Source: Bifidobacterium longum subsp. infantis ATCC 15697 = JCM 1222 = DSM 20088 | GTDB taxonomy: Bacteria; Actinomycetota; Actinomycetes; Actinomycetales; Bifidobacteriaceae | Assembly (NCBI RefSeq): GCF_000269965.1 | Contig: NC_017219.1 | Location: forward strand, 558,001-622,000 | Direction of reading: 5' to 3' | Length of the DNA: 64,000 nt | In this document: positions 33,565 to 42,435 of the stretch, piece after piece | Numbering within the stretch: position 1 is the stretch's first letter | Layout: every line of letters begins with the position of its first letter | Translations under genes and position numbers: made by a program | The notes under the pieces: generated by a model | The model's input: the letters and a program-made list of their open reading frames with translations, nothing else | What the model was told of the DNA's origin: nothing | The model's database searches: none

Positions 33565-36500
33565 TCAGATCACGGACGATTCGTAAGGAATCTCATCCGT
33601 AGTCTCGGCGACATCCTCATCGGTATCCGCGATATCGCTGGACTGCGCCGATTCTGAGTGACGGCCGCCAGCACTGTTCCCGTGTCTGAACCGGCGGGCG
33701 GCGACCAGTCCCACGCCGACGGCGAGCAGGGTGATTGCCGCTGCGATCACGCCCTGGATGGCGGCGCCGGTATGGGCGAGCCCGGTCCGGTAGCCGTTCC
33801 AGTCGTCGGTGTTGCTGACCACTTCGGTGTCGGGGCAGACGAGCCTGCCGTCGATCGTGACCGCGTCATCGGGTGCGGACGTCTCGTCCTTGCCGTCGAA
33901 CGGATCCGGGTCGGAGACGACGCATTCGACCAGCGGCGTGCCGGTGACCGTGGCGCGGTCGGTGTGATGGTCGGTCACGCCCTTGAGGATGCCCTTGACC
34001 TCGACGCTCTCGCCGGGCTTGAGGACACGGCTGTCCCAATCGGCGGGATATTCGAGATCGGTCACCCGGCCGTCGCCGGCGACCAGCTGGTCCTTGAGGT
34101 TCAGGTCCTTGGTTCGGTACCATGCGCCCTGCTTGGTGTCGGGGTCGGTGGTGCTGGTGTTGGTGATGGTGAACACGATGCGCGTGTCGCCCTGCATGGC
34201 CAGCGCGTCCTTGACCTGGTCGCGGTCGCCGGCCGGCCAGCCGGAGGCCTCGTCCCATTTCTCGATCTTCAGGCTCGGGGTCATGTCGGGCGTGTGCGTC
34301 TCGACCTGGTTGGATGGACGTTTGGTGCCGTTGAGGGTTTCGTCGAACCGGTTGGCGATGTGTTCGCCGGTCTTGACGCGCTTGCACTGGATGAACGCGG
34401 TCCATGCCTGCTCGCTTTCGTCGTTGCCGCTGACGAGGTCGAGCATGCGCTGGGTCGCGGTAACGGTGACCACGCCCTTGTCATCCTGCGTAAGGGTGAA
34501 CAGTTCGCCGCCATACACACTGGCGTCGAAGCCGCTGCCGGCGATCTTCACGCCCTTGCGGGCGATCACCCTGCCCTGCTCGGTCAGGTCGCGCATGGCG
34601 TACACGGCCCATTGGCCGGTGTACTGGTCATGCTCGGTGTCGAGCGGGTCGGTGATGCTCCAGTCGGTGACCTTCTGGTAGGCGCGGTGCGCGGGTAGCA
34701 CGGAGCTGTCGAGGCGGTAGAGGAACAGGCCGTTGAGGTACACGCTCCGCTTGTCGATGGATTCGCCGTCCACCTTCACGACCACGTCCTTGGACGGGTT
34801 GACGGGTTTGAGGGGGTTGGCGACCTCGTTGGTGTCCTTGCGGGTGTCGTTGACGACCTGCGTGGCCTTGTTCTTCACGATATGTCCGTCGGTGACCTTG
34901 ATGACGGTCATCGGCAGGCTCACCTCGTAGCTCGTGCCCAGCATCGACTGGTCGATGGCCGGCTCCTTCAACGGGTCGTGGTCCTTCTTTTCGGCGTATT
35001 CCTTGAGGTTCTTGGGCTGGGGGTCGCCCTTGATGGTCTCGCCGGTGGCCGGCACCTTCGTGTCCGCGGTCCTGGCGTACACGTAGGCGACGCCGTCGAT
35101 CGCCGCGATGTTGAACTTCGCGGTCACGTCCTTGCCGGTCGCGGTGTCGGTGACCTCGATGCGCTTGGCGTCGAGGGAGAGGTATTCGTCGTCCCAGTCG
35201 TCGGTCATGCCGAGTCTCCAGACCTTGTAGGCCTGGTTGGTCTGCTTGGCGTCGATGGTCACGCGGTAGTAGATCCGGTCGCCCAGCAGCGCGGTCTTGC
35301 CGTCGATGCTGATGGACGGGTCGGCCTGGGTGTCCTTCTTCACGGGAGTGAAGTCGGGCGGCTCGTTCCATACCTTGTTGCTCGGGGTGATCATGTTGTT
35401 CAGGGTCAGGGCCCACTGGTTGCCGATTTTGGTGTCCGTGGGCGCGTCCTTGGCGACCGTGCCCTCGAAGCGGACGATGATGCGCGGGTTCGCGCCGTTG
35501 CGCCAGTTGGTCTTCACGTACCCGTCGGAGAACACGAGGCGCACCGCGTGCTGCGCGTCGTTCCACTGGGTCTCGTACTCGGTCTTCGGGATGAACCTGC
35601 CGGTGGACAGGTCGGTGACCTCCAGGGTCTGCTTGTCCACTTCAAGATGCTCGTCATAGGTGTCGGTGACCGCCACCTCGCTGACCGAGTACGCGAGATT
35701 GCCGGGCAGGTGGGGCTGGGTCTCCAGACGGTATTCCAAGCGTTGGCCCGGGTAGACGACCCTGCCGTCCACGGACGCCTGGTCGCCTCCCTGCGAGGAT
35801 TCGCCGACCACGTCCTTGACGACGGGCGGTATGTAGCCGCAGATCTTCGGCTCGTTCGTGGGGATGGTGTGCGTGTTGACGGTCTGGGAGCCCTTGTTCG
35901 TCAGCGCCTTGCCGTCCGGCGCGGTGCAGAACGACAGTTCGTCGCTCGCCTGCTTGCCGAAGTCGTCGCGCACCTGGCCCGCGCCCTTGCCGTTGGCGTA
36001 GGCCGCCTTGCCGGGAATGAGCAGCGTGACCTGCTTCGCGGTCTTCAATCCCTTCAATCCCTCGCGATAGGCCCGGCCTGCGGTGGCGGTCACCGTGGTG
36101 CCTTCCATCGTGATCGTCCACTGGTCGGTGACGTCCCTGCCGTGGTTGGCGATGTCGGTGACGCTGGACTCGCGATCGGTGCCGGCATCGGCCTCGTACA
36201 CTCTGATCTTCGACTTGTCGTCGGCGTCGAACAGGTAGTCGGCTGCCGACCAGTCGTCCGTGAGCGTCAGGGTCTCCGGGGCCTGGATGAGGTTCTTGGC
36301 GATGGTGCCGTTGACTACCGAGGCGACCCGGTCCCCGTCCAGAAGCGTCATATCGTCGGCGCCGGTCCGGTTGGTCTCCTTCGGGTCGATGACCGCCTCC
36401 CACTGGCCCTTCGCGTTCAGGCGGATCCAGCTCTTGTCAGGATTCGGCCGCCACGTATCGAACTGTTTCTTTCCGGCGTCGGCCTCGGGCTCGTGGTTCC

Positions 36501-37860
36501 ACTGGCCCCACGCATGGTCTTTGACCTGCTGGAAGTCGGAGGGCTTCGACACGGTCACGTCGAAGCTGAACTCGTAGACATGGTCCATGGGCATCTCGCC
36601 CTTGTCCGCCGAACGAGCGGCCGACACTGTGTTCGACGCCTTGTCCCAAGTGATTTCGAACTCGCCGGAAACGTCGCGATTGTCGTCGGTCCTGTCGATG
36701 AGCCTGTAGTTGTCCACGGAGTATTCGACGCCGTTGGGTTCGATCACGTCGCGGAAACGCATCTCGTAGCCGCCGCGGCCGGTGCCGTATGTGATGGTGG
36801 TGCGGTTCGTCATCCGGTCGGCGCTCGCGCCGTCCTCGATCTTCTTGACCGGGGGCTCGGGCGGCACCGAGCTCACCTTCCAGGATTCGGCCGGGTCACG
36901 GTCCGCGGTGTCCACGGCCGCCTGCATGCGGCCCTGCTTGGGCACCTGGATGTCGATCCAGTACGAGCCCTCGGCCCAGTATTTCATGCCGAAATCCTTC
37001 GGCGAGGCGAGATCGTCGAGCTGAGTGTCCCCATTGCTGGAGAAGCTGATCGGCTTGCTCACGCTCTTCGCGGGCAGGTAGGGGCCGTTCTCGTAATGGA
37101 TGATCGCGGTGCCGTTCAACGTCTCCTTGATCGCGGAACCGCCGTTGTCGGCGTGGATGACGTCGCCGACCGGGTCGGTGGAGCCGACCTGCATGTCGGT
37201 CTTCTGCTTGTGGCTGGTGGTCACGTTCAGCTTGTAATCGACCGGCGGCTGGTTCTGCGCCAGCACAATCACGCGGAACGAGGCGTTCGGGTTGGAGTCG
37301 ATCGACTCCTGTGCCAGCGAGTCAACGCTGCGCGTGCCGAGCTTGTCCTTCCACGTGGTCGAGGTCGAGTACTTCTGGCCCTGATACATGTAGTCGCCCT
37401 TCGCCTCGGCCTTCCACTGCGCCTCCCAACGGTTCTTCGCGTTCGAGCTCACATAGCTGCCGTTGAACGAACCATCCGCCAAGCGCACGTAGCCCACCGC
37501 CACCAGACGGCAGTCCGCGTTCCCCTCACCCGTATAGGAGCGTTGGCACTCATCGATCGCGTCGCTCAAAGTCTTGTTCATGTTCACGAACTGGTTCTGC
37601 CCGTTCGCCAGATCGGACGACAGACGCACCTTCGCGTCACTCAACGCCGTCTTCATGCCATCCAGCGTGGCCGGCCACGAATCCTTGTAGATCCAATGCA
37701 CATCGGCCGTCTGCGTCGGACCACCGCCCGAACCGCCACCGTCCTCACCGGAACCACCGCCACCGTTATCGGCCAACGCTACCGGAACCAGACAGGCCAG
37801 CAACGCCGCGGCGGCGGTGATCGACGCCACCGCACCGGCGCCCTTCTTCCCGAACCTCAT
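33565..37860 (-). CDS. Large cell-wall-anchored adhesin with isopeptide-type repeat domains
   Basis: A 1,431-residue surface protein. It has a signal peptide (SITAAAALLACLVPVALA), a Gly-rich linker, an N-terminal unique domain, then several related ~150-residue beta domains. These recur with PGQRLEYRLETQPHLPGN, LGDRIYYRVTIDAKQTNQAY and LNGLFLYRLDSSVLPAHRAY, each followed by a WxxTDxxD-like stretch, the pattern of antigen I/II-type isopeptide adhesin domains. Near residue 1,360 a sortase motif LAHTG is followed by a TM helix and RRFRHG. Unusually, ~45 acidic residues (DTDEDVAETTDEIP) follow the basic stop. AAAGGAT precedes the ATG at 37860. Likely binds host or matrix ligands. Confidence 0.85.
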   Translation of the reverse strand: MRFGKKGAGAVASITAAAALLACLVPVALADNGGGGSGEDGGGSGGGPTQTADVHWIYKDSWPATLDGMKTALSDAKVRLSSDLANGQNQFVNMNKTLSDAIDECQRSYTGEGNADCRLVAVGYVRLADGSFNGSYVSSNAKNRWEAQWKAEAKGDYMYQGQKYSTSTTWKDKLGTRSVDSLAQESIDSNPNASFRVIVLAQNQPPVDYKLNVTTSHKQKTDMQVGSTDPVGDVIHADNGGSAIKETLNGTAIIHYENGPYLPAKSVSKPISFSSNGDTQLDDLASPKDFGMKYWAEGSYWIDIQVPKQGRMQAAVDTADRDPAESWKVSSVPPEPPVKKIEDGASADRMTNRTTITYGTGRGGYEMRFRDVIEPNGVEYSVDNYRLIDRTDDNRDVSGEFEITWDKASNTVSAARSADKGEMPMDHVYEFSFDVTVSKPSDFQQVKDHAWGQWNHEPEADAGKKQFDTWRPNPDKSWIRLNAKGQWEAVIDPKETNRTGADDMTLLDGDRVASVVNGTIAKNLIQAPETLTLTDDWSAADYLFDADDKSKIRVYEADAGTDRESSVTDIANHGRDVTDQWTITMEGTTVTATAGRAYREGLKGLKTAKQVTLLIPGKAAYANGKGAGQVRDDFGKQASDELSFCTAPDGKALTNKGSQTVNTHTIPTNEPKICGYIPPVVKDVVGESSQGGDQASVDGRVVYPGQRLEYRLETQPHLPGNLAYSVSEVAVTDTYDEHLEVDKQTLEVTDLSTGRFIPKTEYETQWNDAQHAVRLVFSDGYVKTNWRNGANPRIIVRFEGTVAKDAPTDTKIGNQWALTLNNMITPSNKVWNEPPDFTPVKKDTQADPSISIDGKTALLGDRIYYRVTIDAKQTNQAYKVWRLGMTDDWDDEYLSLDAKRIEVTDTATGKDVTAKFNIAAIDGVAYVYARTADTKVPATGETIKGDPQPKNLKEYAEKKDHDPLKEPAIDQSMLGTSYEVSLPMTVIKVTDGHIVKNKATQVVNDTRKDTNEVANPLKPVNPSKDVVVKVDGESIDKRSVYLNGLFLYRLDSSVLPAHRAYQKVTDWSITDPLDTEHDQYTGQWAVYAMRDLTEQGRVIARKGVKIAGSGFDASVYGGELFTLTQDDKGVVTVTATQRMLDLVSGNDESEQAWTAFIQCKRVKTGEHIANRFDETLNGTKRPSNQVETHTPDMTPSLKIEKWDEASGWPAGDRDQVKDALAMQGDTRIVFTITNTSTTDPDTKQGAWYRTKDLNLKDQLVAGDGRVTDLEYPADWDSRVLKPGESVEVKGILKGVTDHHTDRATVTGTPLVECVVSDPDPFDGKDETSAPDDAVTIDGRLVCPDTEVVSNTDDWNGYRTGLAHTGAAIQGVIAAAITLLAVGVGLVAARRFRHGNSAGGRHSESAQSSDIADTDEDVAETTDEIPYESSVI

Positions 37861-38155
37861 ACGAAATCCTTTCCCACATACGACAGAAGCGCCCCTCTCC
37901 GGGAAAGGGAGGAGACGGGGACTCCAGAACCCGCCTCCTCCCGGGTCCCTGGAAGAAAAGCACGCCCGCAAGCCCGACGGCCGGCCGCCGGACCCCGAAC
38001 GCACCATCAGCATCACCCCGCGCCAGGTGGTTCTGCGGCGGACAACACAACGTACATGGCGTTTTTGTGGCCAACGGCCATTTGCGACCATTCCGCTCAT
38101 GAGTTAAAATAGGTCGTGAAATATTCCATTAGTACTTGATAGCAGGGAAGCGGCA

Positions 38156-38926
38156 TTGAAATATTCATCTGAAGATTTTGTCAATATGGACGAGGTCCAC
38201 GCACTTGCGGACGTTCTGACCCCAATCGGACCGGCACTGTACACCGTTCTTGCCGAGGCGCGTTCGGATCTGGAAACCAGATATCCCGATGATCTGTTCT
38301 GGCCCCATCAGAACCGACAGAATCTTTCCCGTCTTGTCAACCAACGCACGGCTCGAATTTGGGAACAATATGGTTCTGACGATTGGACGCTTTTTGACCG
38401 GAGTGGTTTCCTTCATCTGAGGGAAAACGAGACCGGCGTGAAGCTGATTCTCCGAAAGGTGGATCCTCTGACTCATGGAGTTCCTAAGTCAAATGCGACC
38501 CGTGCCAGCCGTGCATACTTTTCACAGAGCCAGTGCATCCCGAAGGGACAGTTGCAAGCAGTGGATCCAGGCCTGTTCGACGAAGGAAAGCTGATTCCCG
38601 ATCTTCACGATATTGGCTTGGTGTGCACTTGGGATGAGATGACGGATGGAGGTGTATCCATCGTCGTTTATAAGACAGAAGGCCCGGGGCGATACGGCGA
38701 AAAGAACCACTATCTATTTAAATTCCCGCTATTTGATAGCGTTCGTGGCGATGAGCAATATGAGTTCATTCCACTACAAGAGGATCAGGAAAATCTTCTG
38801 CCGAATTTGCTGGCCGATCAGACCGATGTCGAAGATGTGGATAATACAGACTCTTCGTCGTCGGAGAAAAATGAGAATGAGGACGCAGGCATGAATTCCG
38901 ACAATAAAGGAAATGAAGCTAACTAG
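38156..38926 (+). CDS. Uncharacterised protein paired with Xre-ImmA/IrrE gene
   Basis: A 256-residue soluble protein without a family I recognise. It starts at TTG with AGGGAAG 7 nt upstream; an ATG at 38186 is the alternative. Features: a helical N-terminus, WPHQNRQNLSRLVNQRTARI and a beta-rich middle, then a low-complexity acidic tail (DSSSSEKNENEDAG). It ends 45 nt before an Xre-ImmA/IrrE gene. Small two-gene units of this type are often toxin-antitoxin or phage-response modules, so it may be the toxin or target partner (inference). Confidence 0.7.
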   Translation: MKYSSEDFVNMDEVHALADVLTPIGPALYTVLAEARSDLETRYPDDLFWPHQNRQNLSRLVNQRTARIWEQYGSDDWTLFDRSGFLHLRENETGVKLILRKVDPLTHGVPKSNATRASRAYFSQSQCIPKGQLQAVDPGLFDEGKLIPDLHDIGLVCTWDEMTDGGVSIVVYKTEGPGRYGEKNHYLFKFPLFDSVRGDEQYEFIPLQEDQENLLPNLLADQTDVEDVDNTDSSSSEKNENEDAGMNSDNKGNEAN

Positions 38927-38971
38927 GAATAGCTAGTCGTATATAGCATAAATAGATAGAGAGATACTGCA

Positions 38972-40177
38972 ATGTCCACTTTCAATCCAGAAGGGATTGC
39001 ACTGAAGCAGCGTCTTGCTTTCAATCCAGAAAGGATTGCACTGGCACGACGCTTGGAGGGCGTCACTCAGAAGGAGTTGTCCACTCGTTCTGGACTATCC
39101 CAGGCAAAGCTCAGCAAGCTTCAGAATGGCATTATTTCCTTTAATGAATCAGATGCGGTGAAATTATCCGGCGCTCTAGACTACCCCATTTCTTATTTCG
39201 AGGAATCTGGAACGGTTATCCCATTATCCGAACTTACATATCGAAAAACATCCAGATCATCTATGGGTGAATTGAATTCGGTTTCTACGGAGTACTCATT
39301 ACTCATGGATGTAATTCAAAAATTATGTCATGTGCTGAAGATGAAAAAAAATCCAGCCGCATGGATTGATGAAATAGCTCCACACGAACAATCGCTCTCC
39401 GAAGAGAAAATAGAGAGATTGGCTATCCGAACACGTGAATGCCTCGGATTAAAGCCTGATGGTGCCGTTCCGAACGTAACCCGCGCAATCGAGCGGGCCG
39501 GAATCATTGTTTCTCCGATGAGATCATTGAATATGCGCGGCGGGGCAAATTTGACTAGCGAGGGAGTGACTGCGCCTTCGTCACAGTGGCATGCCATGTG
39601 TATTGGATATTTAGGTAATGGTGCATTAGGAGGCGATCGTTTACGCTTTACTAAAGCCCATGAACTTGGTCATCTGATCTTGCATCGTTATCGTAAACCT
39701 GATTCACCGCAATTAGTGGAGCGTGAAGCCCATATATTTGCTGGAGCTTTTCTGATTTCGCAATTAGATGCTCGCTTGGTTCTTAAATCCAATTTATCGT
39801 TGCGCGATTTTCTTCCAATTAAGGCAGGATGGGGCATTTCCATTGCTGCGCTTATCTCACGTTCTCACAATTTAGGAATCATCGATCGGCAGAGGTACAC
39901 CTCCCTCAACATACAACTATCAGGCAAAGGATGGAAGAAGCAAGAACCTGTACCCGTCGGAATCGAGAATCCGCTATTGCTGAAACAGATGATTACATCG
40001 GCATACGGATTTAAGACAGATCAAGGACTGAAAATAGATTCTATTGGCTTGGCCAGTGAGTTGGGAGCTCCATTTAGATATCTAGATTACTGGTCCGATG
40101 GATTAGATGATGAAGGTATGCACTGGGGTATTGCCGCCAATCGCTTTGAGCAAAGACCCAATCGTATGATTGCTTAA
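38972..40177 (+). CDS. Xre helix-turn-helix / ImmA-IrrE metallopeptidase fusion
   Basis: A 401-residue protein. Residues ~18-75 form an Xre helix-turn-helix (RIALARRLEGVTQKELSTRS, GLSQAKLSKLQNG) and the middle holds the zinc-protease motif KAHELGHLILH (HExxH) with a downstream EREAHIFAGAFL (Glu ligand). Proteins of this class cleave a partner regulator upon stress, or act as antitoxins. The N-terminus contains a tandem duplication: FNPEGIALKQRLA is repeated as FNPERIALARRLE from a 39-bp direct repeat. The pair with 38156 is probably one operon. Confidence 0.85.
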   Translation: MSTFNPEGIALKQRLAFNPERIALARRLEGVTQKELSTRSGLSQAKLSKLQNGIISFNESDAVKLSGALDYPISYFEESGTVIPLSELTYRKTSRSSMGELNSVSTEYSLLMDVIQKLCHVLKMKKNPAAWIDEIAPHEQSLSEEKIERLAIRTRECLGLKPDGAVPNVTRAIERAGIIVSPMRSLNMRGGANLTSEGVTAPSSQWHAMCIGYLGNGALGGDRLRFTKAHELGHLILHRYRKPDSPQLVEREAHIFAGAFLISQLDARLVLKSNLSLRDFLPIKAGWGISIAALISRSHNLGIIDRQRYTSLNIQLSGKGWKKQEPVPVGIENPLLLKQMITSAYGFKTDQGLKIDSIGLASELGAPFRYLDYWSDGLDDEGMHWGIAANRFEQRPNRMIA

Positions 40178-40510
40178 TCCTTGGTTCTGTCAAATCAACT
40201 TTGACATCGGCAACACGTCTGGTTGTTGGCGTTCCCAGGAACGCCAACAACCTTGGGAAACGAATTGATCATTCACGTCGATTCTAATTTAACAGAACCT
40301 AATTTCTACATAGGGTTCTTCCGTTTCCCTCTTGAGTAAGAGTGGAAGAACCCTATTCTGATATGGTTGAATTGATTTATACTCAAATGGTAATTTAATT
40401 TGATATATACCTACTCAACAAAGAAATGAATTCAATTATCGGAAGCAATGATTTGTAGATTAGATTTTTAAGGTGTAGGGCCATACTCGTTTCTCTTTAC
40501 TTTAATCATT
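40178..40510. other. Intergenic stretch with two hairpins
   Basis: Arms 40221-40234 (GGTTGTTGGCGTTC) and 40239-40252 form a perfect 14-bp stem with a 4-nt loop; 40311-40322 (TAGGGTTCTTCC) and 40344-40355 form a 12-bp stem with an inner CTCTT/AAGAG stem. The first may end the Xre-ImmA transcript. No gene is seen in the AT-rich remainder. Confidence 0.65.
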
Positions 40511-40768
40511 CTAATGATTTTCAGCAATGTGAGTAATGATATAAACGATAACGGCGCCGAAGATGCCAATGGCGGCGAGGATTGCCAGTCTGGTTTCACG
40601 GCGTTCCTTGGCCGCCATATCGGCCTGCCGGTTGGCCAGGGCTTCGGCTTCGGCGGCGACGCCGCTGGCGGCGATGGCCGCGATGTGCGCGCTCATCTGG
40701 TCTTCGAGCGTGGAATCCTCGCTCGTGCCGTCGAAGGGCTCCTCGTTTTCGTTGTGGTTGTCGTTCAT
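40511..40768 (-). CDS. Small membrane protein (85 aa)
   Basis: An 85-residue protein with an acidic N-terminus (MNDNHNENEEPFDGTSEDST), an Ala-rich helical middle (IAAIAASGVAAEAEALANRQ) and one C-terminal TM segment (LAILAAIGIFGAVIVYII). GGAG lies 8 nt before the ATG at 40768. It is the last gene of the plasmid-like module; the frame runs on to 41068 only through repeats. Confidence 0.65.
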   Translation of the reverse strand: MNDNHNENEEPFDGTSEDSTLEDQMSAHIAAIAASGVAAEAEALANRQADMAAKERRETRLAILAAIGIFGAVIVYIITHIAENH

Positions 40769-40779
40769 GGTTCTGCTCC

Positions 40780-40914
40780 GTTCCTGATTGTTGGATTGTT
40801 TGCTTTCCTGATTGTTGGCTTGCTTGATTGCTTGCTTGATTGCTTGCATGTCCGATTGCCTGCATGCAATCAAGTTTGATTGTTTGATTGTCTGCATGCG
40901 GGCTTGTTTGCTTG
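40780..40914. repeat. Four-base-periodic NYTG repeat tract A
   Basis: From about 40780 to 40910 the plus strand reads mostly as units CTTG, ATTG, TTTG, CCTG and CATG. It contains TGTTTGATTGTCTG at 40881-40894, which also occurs in tracts B and C. It lies directly upstream of the 85-residue gene on the minus strand. Confidence 0.8.
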
Positions 40915-41349
40915 TCAGCTTTCGTTTTGCCCGGCGAGGATGGACATGCGGGCGGCGATAAGCGCGTGGCGCGCGATCTCCAGATAGAGCTGGTGGCCCT
41001 CGCCGTCGCCCCAGAACCGGTCGAACTGTTCGGTCGGCATCATGCTGGCGGGGTCGAACCCGTTCCACACGCCGCCGCAGAACACCTTCGCCGCCGCGTT
41101 CACCTCCTCGTCGGACGGCATGCCCGGATGCCCCTCCGCGGCGTCCGCGGCCGCGCGCATCTGCGCGCCGAGCACGCGGGCCTGCAATGGCGAGAGCGTG
41201 TACGCCAGTCCCGCCGTGGAGCCCGCGGGGAATCCCGTGTTCACGCCGAGGGTGATGACGTGCGCCTCCTCGCCGAGGGTGATGACGTGCGCCTCCTCGC
41301 CGATGCTGATCCGGTCGCCGAGCACGGAGACCTCCATCGAATAGTCCAT
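40915..41349 (-). CDS. Uncharacterised protein of plasmid-like module (144 aa)
   Basis: A 144-residue soluble protein of unknown family. AAGGAGAC precedes the ATG at 41349. The N-terminus contains an exact tandem duplication of nine residues (EEAHVITLG twice) from a 27-bp direct repeat at 41248-41301. The rest is helical (LSPLQARVLGAQMRAAADAA; EQFDRFWGDGEGHQLYLEIA). It follows parA and the small DNA-binding gene, and has repeat tracts on both sides. Confidence 0.7.
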   Translation of the reverse strand: MDYSMEVSVLGDRISIGEEAHVITLGEEAHVITLGVNTGFPAGSTAGLAYTLSPLQARVLGAQMRAAADAAEGHPGMPSDEEVNAAAKVFCGGVWNGFDPASMMPTEQFDRFWGDGEGHQLYLEIARHALIAARMSILAGQNES

Positions 41350-41395
41350 AGTGTCTCCTTTCCGCAGACGCATCGGCTTTCGGGATCGCGTCTGC

Positions 41396-41476
41396 ATGTT
41401 TGACTGCCTGAATGTTTGGTTGTTGGCTTGTTTGCCTGCTGGATTGTCGGATTGCCTGATTGTTTGATTGTCTGAC
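41396..41476. repeat. Four-base-periodic NYTG repeat tract B
   Basis: The tract between the 144-residue gene and the small DNA-binding gene shows the same four-base period (TTTG, CCTG, ATTG, CTTG units), ending in TGTTTGATTGTCTGACGG at 41461-41478, shared with tract C. Confidence 0.8.
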
Positions 41477-41479
41477 GGG

Positions 41480-41719
41480 TTACGGCTCGTCGTCGCTGTC
41501 GAGTCGGTCGAGCTCGCGTTCGATGGCGTCGCGCAGGAGCTGCTGCATGGGCAGGTCGTGCGCGGCGGCCGTGGTCTTGAGCCGGGTCTTGAGCGACACG
41601 GGTATGCGCAGTGAGAGCATGACCAACGGTTCGCCCGTGGCCTTGGAGGTCTTGTTCTGTTGGCGCAGCACGTCGTCGAACGGTACCGGTCGTGCCAGTG
41701 GCTGGTAGTTGCCCTGCAT
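41480..41719 (-). CDS. Small ribbon-helix-helix-like partition/DNA-binding protein
   Basis: A 79-residue protein encoded 4 nt downstream of parA. The C-terminal half, LVMLSLRIPVSLKTRLKTTA then HDLPMQQLLRDAIEREL, has the beta-strand/helix/helix look of CopG/Arc-type ribbon-helix-helix proteins. ParA genes of plasmids are often followed by such a small centromere-binding partner. Assignment rests on position, size and this pattern. Confidence 0.65.
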   Translation of the reverse strand: MQGNYQPLARPVPFDDVLRQQNKTSKATGEPLVMLSLRIPVSLKTRLKTTAAAHDLPMQQLLRDAIERELDRLDSDDEP

Positions 41720-41723
41720 GGTC

Positions 41724-42320
41724 TCACTCCTGCTTTCCGGCGATCTGCTGGAGTTCTGTGACGAGGTCGCGGTATTCGCCCAGCTGGTGCGGGTTGGTGC
41801 CGAGCGAACGCTTGTAGGACTGGGCCTTCGGCACGATCGTGTCGAACCGGGGAGTGTCCATGGCGTTGAGGGCGTCCATGGTGTCGCGGAACGCCTTCGT
41901 GTTGCGTTCGGCCTTGACCAGCAGCAGCGCGGCGGGCGTGCTCATCCTGGCCATGTCGAGGGTGCTCCATGCCTGCTGGAGGTCCATGGGCGAGTCCGAC
42001 GCCGGCACGATCACGAAGTCGGCCGCCTTGATGGCCATGTCCAGGGTCGGTCCCTGCGGCGGCGCGTCAATGATCGCCCATTCGTCCGGGTCGGCTCCCG
42101 CGGCGAGCTGGCGGAGCGTGGCCTGGTTGGCGGGCAGCACGTCGAACGTCAGGGGGTCCGCGGTCTGTTCCGCGGCTGCGGCCCACAGGCTCGCGCTGGA
42201 CTGCGGGTCCGCGTCGTACACGACGGCCCTGCCGCCCCTGGAAACGATGACCGAGGCGATGTAGATGCTGGACGTGGTCTTCGCGACCCCGCCCTTGGAG
42301 TTGGCTATGGCGATGCGCAT
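41724..42320 (-). CDS. parA: ParA-family partition ATPase
   Basis: A 198-residue Walker-type ATPase of the small ParA/MinD group. It begins MRIAIANSKGGVAKTTSSIY with the deviant Walker A KGGVAKTT, has VVYDADPQSSAS (Walker A') and WAIIDAPPQGPTLD (Walker B). GGAGAAG precedes the ATG at 42320. It segregates low-copy plasmids together with a small DNA-binding partner, here the 79-residue protein just downstream. Its presence is the strongest sign that 40.5-45 kb was once a plasmid or a plasmid-like integrative element. Confidence 0.9.
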   Translation of the reverse strand: MRIAIANSKGGVAKTTSSIYIASVIVSRGGRAVVYDADPQSSASLWAAAAEQTADPLTFDVLPANQATLRQLAAGADPDEWAIIDAPPQGPTLDMAIKAADFVIVPASDSPMDLQQAWSTLDMARMSTPAALLLVKAERNTKAFRDTMDALNAMDTPRFDTIVPKAQSYKRSLGTNPHQLGEYRDLVTELQQIAGKQE

Positions 42321-42363
42321 TCGTTCTTCTCCTTTGCGACTGCCGGATATCATGCGAACCCGG

Positions 42364-42435
42364 TCAGTCGGTCGCTTGATTGTCCGCTTGTCTGATTGCT
42401 TGGATTCCTGCTTGTTTGAATGTTTGATTGTCTGA
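42364..42435. repeat. Four-base-periodic NYTG repeat tract C
   Basis: A third copy of the periodic tract, sharing TGTTTGATTGTCTG (42421-42434) with tracts A and B. Here it lies inside the 3' end of the WhiB-like gene and upstream of parA on the minus strand. Confidence 0.75.

Noticed and set aside
34882..38112. 1,076-codon plus-strand frame opposite the adhesin gene
   Set aside because: It mirrors the adhesin in a Val/Leu/Gly/Arg-rich frame with no signal peptide, ribosome site or domain; the minus-strand protein has a full set of surface-protein features.
38977..39060. CRISPR array at the repeated sequence in the Xre-ImmA gene
   Set aside because: Only two units directly adjacent and in frame within a gene; no spacers and no cas genes.
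40780..42435. CRISPR array for the NYTG tracts
   Set aside because: The repeat unit is four bases and degenerate, with no unique spacers of constant length and no cas genes in the window.
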